This document shows, piece after piece, positions 6,462 to 10,110 of a stretch of DNA of 10,110 bases; the stretch's first letter is position 1; every line of letters starts with the position of its first letter. A model generated the notes under the pieces. It was not told the DNA's origin. It searched no databases and worked only from the letters and a program-made list of their open reading frames with translations. This DNA is from an uncultured Victivallales bacterium. GTDB lineage: Bacteria; Verrucomicrobiota; Lentisphaeria; Oligosphaerales; JAFGRS01. Made by a program: the position numbers and the translations under genes. The stretch is from contig CAILKC010000475.1 in the NCBI GenBank assembly GCA_903834675.1, positions 1-10,110 on the forward strand. Reading direction: 5' to 3'.

Positions 6462-8183
6462 ATGACTCAAAGCTTACGAATGATGACCCTGGCCGCGCTG
6501 CTCTTCTGCACCGCTTGGCTGTCGTACCCCGTACAGGCCGAGGGCACCGCGCCACCCACGCCCGACTCGGTGGGCTACCCACCCGGGCTCAACGCTGGCA
6601 CGGCCGCCGACCTCACCTGGCCCGTGCCCGCTGACCTCAACGCGCCGACTCCGGCTGAGGTGGTCCAGAATGTGGCTCACAACAAGATCTCCATTAACCT
6701 ACTCTGGACGCTGGTTGCCGCCTTTCTGGTGATGTTCATGCAGGCCGGGTTCGCCCTGGTGGAGACCGGACTTTGCCGCGCCAAGAACGCCGCCCACGTC
6801 ATGACCAACAACTTCCTGATCTACCCGTTGGGCATGCTGGGATTCTGGATCTGCGGCTTTGCCATCATGTTCGGCGGCTACTGGAACGGACCGGTGCCCA
6901 TTGGCTGGCAGCCGACCCTCGGGCAGGGCCTGCAACTGCTGAACCACGAGTTCACCGTCACCCTCTTTGGCAAGCCCTTCGGCCTGTTCGGGCACCAGGG
7001 CTTCTTCCTGAACCTGTCCACCTTCGATACCTCGATCCTGGCCATGTTCATCTTCCAGATGTGTTTTATGGACACCACCGCGACGATCCCCACCGGGGCG
7101 ATGGCCGAGCGCTGGAGTTTCAAGAACTTCATCGTCTACGGCTTCTGGGTCGGCATGTTCCCCTACGCCGTGTTCGGTAACTGGGTATGGGGCGGCGGCT
7201 GGTTGGCGCAACTCGGCCAGAACTTCGCCCTCGGGCACGGCCACGTTGACTTTGCCGGCTCGTCGGTGGTGCATCTCTGTGGCGGCATGATCGCCCTCGC
7301 CGGGGCCTACGTGCTCGGCCCGCGCCTGGGTAAGTTCGGCCCCGACGGCAAGCCCCGGGCAATCCCTGGACACAACATCGTCTATGTCATCCTGGGAACG
7401 TTCATCCTGGCGTTTGGCTGGTTCGGTTTCAACGCCGGCTCGACCTTGGCCGGAACCGATCATCGCTTTGCCATCGCGGCGGTCAACACCATGTTAGCCT
7501 CGGCAAGTGGGGCCTTCATCAGTTGCCTGGCCATGTACAAGATCACGGGCAAGCCGGATCCGTCGATGATGTGCAACGGCATGCTGGCGGGCCTGGTCGC
7601 GATCACGGCCCCCTGCGCTTTCGTGAGTCCCAATGCGGCCCTCCTCATTGGCGCGATCGCCGGGGCCCTGGTCGTGGCGGCGGTGTATTTCTTCGAGCGG
7701 GTCATGAAGCTTGACGATCCGGTCGGCGCGCTCTCGGTCCACGGCGTCAATGGAGCCTGGGGCATCCTGAGCGTCGGCCTGTTCGCCAATGGCTCCTACG
7801 GCGCGGGCTGGGGCGGGGTCCACAAGCTGTTTAAGGATGGCATCGTGCAGGTCATCAACAACGACGGCACCGCGGCAACCGTCAAGAAGTTCAACGACCT
7901 GGTGGCGGCCGGCTGGACCGACCAAGGCGTCACCGGCGCCTTCGGCAAGTTCTTCGGCGCTGCCACCAACGACGGGTCGCAACTCGGAGCCCAGATCGTC
8001 GGGACGCTCTCCTGCATCGTCTTCGTCGGCCTCTTCGCCCTGGCGTGGTTCAAGTTCTCGAACCACATCTTCCCGCTGCGGCCGCGCCTGGAAGACGAGA
8101 TTGCCGGCCTCGACGTTACCGAGATCGGGGCCGAGGCCTACCCGGACTACCAACTCACCGACAAGTCATCACCCTTGGGCTGA
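6462..8183 (+). CDS. amt: Ammonium transporter (Amt/AmtB family)
   Basis: A 573-residue inner-membrane channel that moves ammonium into the cell. Residues 1-26 form a signal sequence (cleavage after VQA), as in E. coli AmtB, followed by a Pro/Ala-rich stretch of about 45 residues and then eleven expected helices. Family motifs are clear: FMQAGFALVETG (92-103), DFAGSSVVH (263-271), FGFNAGSTLA (321-330) and DDPVGALSVHG (418-428). Asp263 matches the AmtB Asp160 site, and His271 and His427 match the twin pore histidines His168/His318, so the channel should work. A loop of about 55 residues (about 450-505) before the last helix makes it longer than the roughly 430-residue enteric form. The cytosolic tail keeps the LEDEIAGLD block used for P-II gating. 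AGGAG lies eight bases before ATG 6462; P-II follows 27 bases after the stop. Confidence 0.97.
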   Translation: MTQSLRMMTLAALLFCTAWLSYPVQAEGTAPPTPDSVGYPPGLNAGTAADLTWPVPADLNAPTPAEVVQNVAHNKISINLLWTLVAAFLVMFMQAGFALVETGLCRAKNAAHVMTNNFLIYPLGMLGFWICGFAIMFGGYWNGPVPIGWQPTLGQGLQLLNHEFTVTLFGKPFGLFGHQGFFLNLSTFDTSILAMFIFQMCFMDTTATIPTGAMAERWSFKNFIVYGFWVGMFPYAVFGNWVWGGGWLAQLGQNFALGHGHVDFAGSSVVHLCGGMIALAGAYVLGPRLGKFGPDGKPRAIPGHNIVYVILGTFILAFGWFGFNAGSTLAGTDHRFAIAAVNTMLASASGAFISCLAMYKITGKPDPSMMCNGMLAGLVAITAPCAFVSPNAALLIGAIAGALVVAAVYFFERVMKLDDPVGALSVHGVNGAWGILSVGLFANGSYGAGWGGVHKLFKDGIVQVINNDGTAATVKKFNDLVAAGWTDQGVTGAFGKFFGAATNDGSQLGAQIVGTLSCIVFVGLFALAWFKFSNHIFPLRPRLEDEIAGLDVTEIGAEAYPDYQLTDKSSPLG

Positions 8184-8210
8184 CCCGAGACTAAGGAAAG
8201 GAGATCGTCC

Positions 8211-8552
8211 GTGAAACTGATTATCGCCTACATCCAACCCGCCCGCCTGGGCGCGGTCAAGCAGGCACTGTTCGCCTGCGAAGTCCACAAGATGTCCGTC
8301 ATGAACGCCGTGGGCTGCGGTCAGCAGAAGGGGTACACCGAGACCTACCGCGGCAACATCACCGAGGTCAACCTGCGGCCCAAAGTCCGCATCGAGATCG
8401 CCGTCAACGAGGGATTCGTCAAGCCGACCGTAGAGGCCATCATCAAGGGCGCTCGGTCGGGGAACATCGGCGACGGCAAGATCTTCGTGGTCGACCTGGG
8501 CGAGTGCATCCGCATTCGCACCGGTGAGACCGGCTCGGAGGCCATCGGCTAA
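8211..8552 (+). CDS. glnK: P-II nitrogen regulatory protein, GlnK-type, lacking Tyr51
   Basis: A 113-residue P-II signal protein, the usual length. P-II trimers bind ATP/ADP and 2-oxoglutarate, and GlnK types plug the Amt channel when nitrogen is plentiful. Visible sites: the 2-oxoglutarate/ATP residues Gln39 and Lys58, Glu62, the B-loop GNIGDGKIF (84-92) and the C-loop IRIRTGE with two Arg. The T-loop reads GYTETYRGNITEVN (41-54); position 51 is Thr and position 49 is Asn, so neither the uridylylated Tyr51 of enteric proteins nor the phosphorylated Ser49 of cyanobacteria is present, while Tyr46 is kept. The GTG start has AAAGGAG (8197-8203) seven bases upstream. Its place directly after amt supports a channel-gating role. 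The symbol rests on this pairing; it could equally be called a generic P-II. Confidence 0.95.
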   Translation: MKLIIAYIQPARLGAVKQALFACEVHKMSVMNAVGCGQQKGYTETYRGNITEVNLRPKVRIEIAVNEGFVKPTVEAIIKGARSGNIGDGKIFVVDLGECIRIRTGETGSEAIG

Positions 8553-8557
8553 CCCTC

Positions 8558-8601
8558 ACCCCCCAGGCACGCGCCGCCGCCGGCGGCCGTGCCCGGGGGG
8601 T
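8558..8601 (+). terminator. Strong hairpin terminator after the P-II gene
   Basis: ACCCCCCAGGCACG (8558-8571) pairs with CGTGCCCGGGGGGT (8588-8601) over 14 positions with one A-C mismatch. The 16-base loop contains a further self-complementary GCCGCCGGCGGC-like core. A weak T-containing tail (TGTTCCTGT) follows. It starts six bases after the P-II stop and ends 17 bases before the end of the convergent gene, so it may serve both. Confidence 0.75.
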
Positions 8602-8617
8602 GTTCCTGTCGGCAAGC

Positions 8618-9628
8618 TCACGAACCCCCTCGCGCCGCGCCACTGCGGTCCCCGGCCGCGTCGAGACCCTCGGCATACTCGCGGATCCGCAGCACCGTCT
8701 CCGGGTCGGTCTCGTACGGCAAGGCGCCCGTGCCCAGGCAAACTCGCCGACGGCCACGGACCAGACCGGCGATGCGGTCCACCTCGGCCCGCACCCGTTC
8801 CCACTCACCCGCGGCCACGATGTCCGGCCGCATGTTGACCCTGACCATCACCTCGGGATGCGCTGCCATGATGTGCAGGAACGCGGCTTGGTCCGTCTCA
8901 TTGGGCGCCGGGCAGATGACGTAGCCAGTCCCCGTCGCCAGGAGGTCAGGCAGAATCGGCGTCGTGTCGCCGCCCATCACGCAGGGCACCCGCGTGCCGG
9001 TCACCGCCGAGGCGCCTTCGATGGCCGCCTTCAGCGCCGGCAGTTCCACCTGCCGAAACAGAGCCGGCGACAACAATGGCGGAGCCGCCGCACTCTCAAA
9101 AAAGGCAACCCCTAAACCCGCCGCGACAATGGCGCGGCAGAACTCCATCTGGCCCGCCACCACCTGCAACAACGCCTGGCGCGTCTCGAGGGGCCGCAGA
9201 TACGCCTCGCACAGCAACGTCTCAAAGCCCAGCACATTGGCGGCGATGGAGAACGGCCCGGCTACAGGAATGCGCACATCAGCCTCGGGGAAACGCTGCC
9301 GCAGCCGCCGTCCGACCTCCAGCACCAGCGGGATACGACCCGCCAGCGACGGATCAAACGCCGGCAAACCGGCCATCGCCTCGAGCGACTCACAGCAGTG
9401 GCCCGTCACCGCGGGAATGCCATCGCCATCGGGCTGGCCCACCACCGCACCGTAGGCTTCCGCTTCGAGGTTGTAGATGTCAACCCCGACCACCACGGGC
9501 CGGTGCCGGTAGAGCCGATACGCCTCCGCCTGGCCGGCAAACAGTAACTCCGCGTCGCGGGATACCTCCCAAGGGCGCCGCCCAAGCAGCCGGGCACAAT
9601 GCTCGTAAACAGAAGGAGAGAAGTCCAC
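8618..9628 (-). CDS. Uroporphyrinogen decarboxylase superfamily protein (MtaA/CmuA-like methyltransferase fold)
   Basis: A (beta/alpha)8-barrel protein of about 336 residues, related to cobamide-dependent methyltransferases such as MtaA rather than heme-pathway HemE. Numbering from the longer frame at 9679: conserved blocks are FSPSVYEH (20-27), PWEVSRDAELLF (36-47), VVVGVDIYNLEAEAYG (62-77), IPVAGPFSIAANVLG (137-151) and GGDTTPILPDLLATGTGYV (236-254). The last matches the MtaA-type His-X-Cys-Gly-[DN]-Thr-Thr-Pro block, but the His-X-Cys is Cys233-X-Met235 here, so the zinc site is altered. A final barrel motif is VCLGTGALPYE (313-323). I chose GTG 9628 because GAGG lies four bases upstream and a possible promoter sits within the longer form; a TTG at 9679 would add 17 residues. 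Substrate unknown. Not part of the ammonium operon. Confidence 0.82.
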   Translation of the reverse strand: MDFSPSVYEHCARLLGRRPWEVSRDAELLFAGQAEAYRLYRHRPVVVGVDIYNLEAEAYGAVVGQPDGDGIPAVTGHCCESLEAMAGLPAFDPSLAGRIPLVLEVGRRLRQRFPEADVRIPVAGPFSIAANVLGFETLLCEAYLRPLETRQALLQVVAGQMEFCRAIVAAGLGVAFFESAAAPPLLSPALFRQVELPALKAAIEGASAVTGTRVPCVMGGDTTPILPDLLATGTGYVICPAPNETDQAAFLHIMAAHPEVMVRVNMRPDIVAAGEWERVRAEVDRIAGLVRGRRRVCLGTGALPYETDPETVLRIREYAEGLDAAGDRSGAARGGS

Positions 9629-9659
9629 GCTGCCTCGCTTTCTACCGGGTCCGTATGTG

Positions 9660-9689
9660 TCTATAGAATGCACATTCAAGCGCCTGCAA
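9660..9689 (-). promoter_or_regulatory. Possible sigma-70 promoter of the URO-D-like gene
   Basis: On the minus strand TTGCAG (9689-9684) and TATAGA (9665-9660) are separated by 18 bases. Transcription would start near 9653, about 25 bases before GTG 9628. Three of six and four of six consensus bases match, so it is weak, but it sits in an AT-richer patch and fits the short start. Confidence 0.3.
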
Positions 9690-9829
9690 GCAAGCGACGA
9701 CCGGCCCCAGCGCTAACCGTCAAAGCCGGAGCCTGAGCCGCATCGGCGGGCCAACGCCCGCCAGGACTTCAACCACGCGACGATGACCACACGTCGCGGG
9801 TTTGGCGCTGCCCCCCGCATGGTCTCCCC
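9690..9829. other. Gene-free spacer before the repeat array
   Basis: No recognisable gene, RNA or repeat was seen. A minus-strand open frame (9713-9970) runs from here into the repeats but has no family resemblance, and its repeat copies do not keep a common frame. Confidence 0.5.
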
Positions 9830-10108
9830 GGAGCCCGCGCTGCCAAGCCCGTTCCGGGCGGGTTCGCGGTATTCCCCCTCCCTTGGAGCCCGCGCTGCCC
9901 AGCCCGTTCCGGGCAGGTTCGCGGTATCCGCCGTCTGCAAGACCCCCGCCCCCGGAGCCCGCGCTGCCAAGCCCGTTCCGGGCGGGTTCGCGGTATTCCC
10001 CCGCCCCTGGAGCCCGCGCTGCCCAGCCCGTTCCGGGCAGGTTCGCGGTATCCCCTGGCCGCCCTGGAGCCCGCGCTGCCCAGCCCGTTCCGGGCAGGTT
10101 CGCGGTAT
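9830..10108. repeat. Array of five 43-bp hairpin-forming repeats
   Basis: Five 43-bp copies begin at 9830, 9885, 9954, 10009 and 10066. Each starts GGAGCCCGCGCTGCC and ends GGTTCGCGGTAT. Spacers are 12, 26, 12 and 14 bases and C-rich. Two sequence types differ at unit positions 16 and 31: type A has A16/G31 (copies 1, 3), type B has C16/A31 (copies 2, 4, 5). In type B CCGCG-CTGCCC (6-16) pairs with GGGCAG-GTT-CGCGG (27-40), an 11-bp stem with a three-base bulge; a competing inner hairpin GCCCG-TTC-CGGGC (18-30) exists in both types. Periods of 55, 69, 55 and 57 do not keep a reading frame, so the array is noncoding. It reaches the window edge and may continue. Confidence 0.9.
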
Positions 10109-10110
10109 CC

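Noticed and set aside
9713..9970. Protein gene on the minus strand made of repeated Arg-Glu-Pro-Ala-Arg-Asn-like peptides
   Set aside because: The repeat period is 55, 69, 55 and 57 bases, so copies fall in different frames. The open frame is a by-product of high GC and repeats.
9830..10110. CRISPR array
   Set aside because: Spacers are only 12-26 bases, C-rich and partly alike (the two 12-base spacers are similar), and repeats vary in two types. No cas gene is visible.

Overview
The window is a GC-rich stretch of bacterial chromosome with seven convincing protein genes. No rRNA, tRNA, CRISPR array, transposase or phage gene was recognised. The secreted proteins with N-terminal signal sequences, the TorF-type outer-membrane barrel protein and the style of the P-II and beta-helix proteins point to a diderm bacterium. 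The best guess is the Planctomycetota/Lentisphaerota/Verrucomicrobiota group or a nearby uncultured phylum. That placement is inference; no marker gene is present.

Left part (1-4888), secreted or carbohydrate-related proteins. After about 435 bases without a recognisable gene come two closely spaced plus-strand genes: a secreted protein with a discoidin-like beta-sandwich, whose signal sequence is preceded by ten copies of a 12-bp repeat, and an exported SGNH/GDSL esterase. Facing them on the minus strand is a large exported right-handed beta-helix protein that resembles polysaccharide-active enzymes (GH141-like). A hairpin-forming inverted repeat lies between the convergent ends. An esterase next to a beta-helix enzyme suggests work on decorated polysaccharides, but the substrate is unknown.

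Middle part (4889-8617), ammonium uptake. A 758-base divergent intergenic region holds two GTTTC-N2-GAAAC palindromes 203 bp apart, a perfect 18-bp GC palindrome, several hairpins and a near-consensus sigma-54 promoter (GG-N10-GC at 5505-5518). Downstream are a TorF-family barrel protein, an Amt/AmtB ammonium channel and a GlnK-type P-II protein. All are on the plus strand, each has a good Shine-Dalgarno sequence, and a strong hairpin terminator follows. The layout indicates one operon induced by nitrogen limitation: the barrel protein may let solute cross the outer membrane, Amt moves ammonium across the inner membrane, and P-II gates Amt. The P-II lacks the uridylylated Tyr51.

Right part (8618-10110). 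A minus-strand gene encodes a uroporphyrinogen-decarboxylase-superfamily protein of the cobamide methyltransferase (MtaA/CmuA) type, in which the usual His-X-Cys zinc motif is altered. Beyond it the window ends in five copies of a 43-bp hairpin-forming repeat in two alternating sequence types. The array may continue past the edge.
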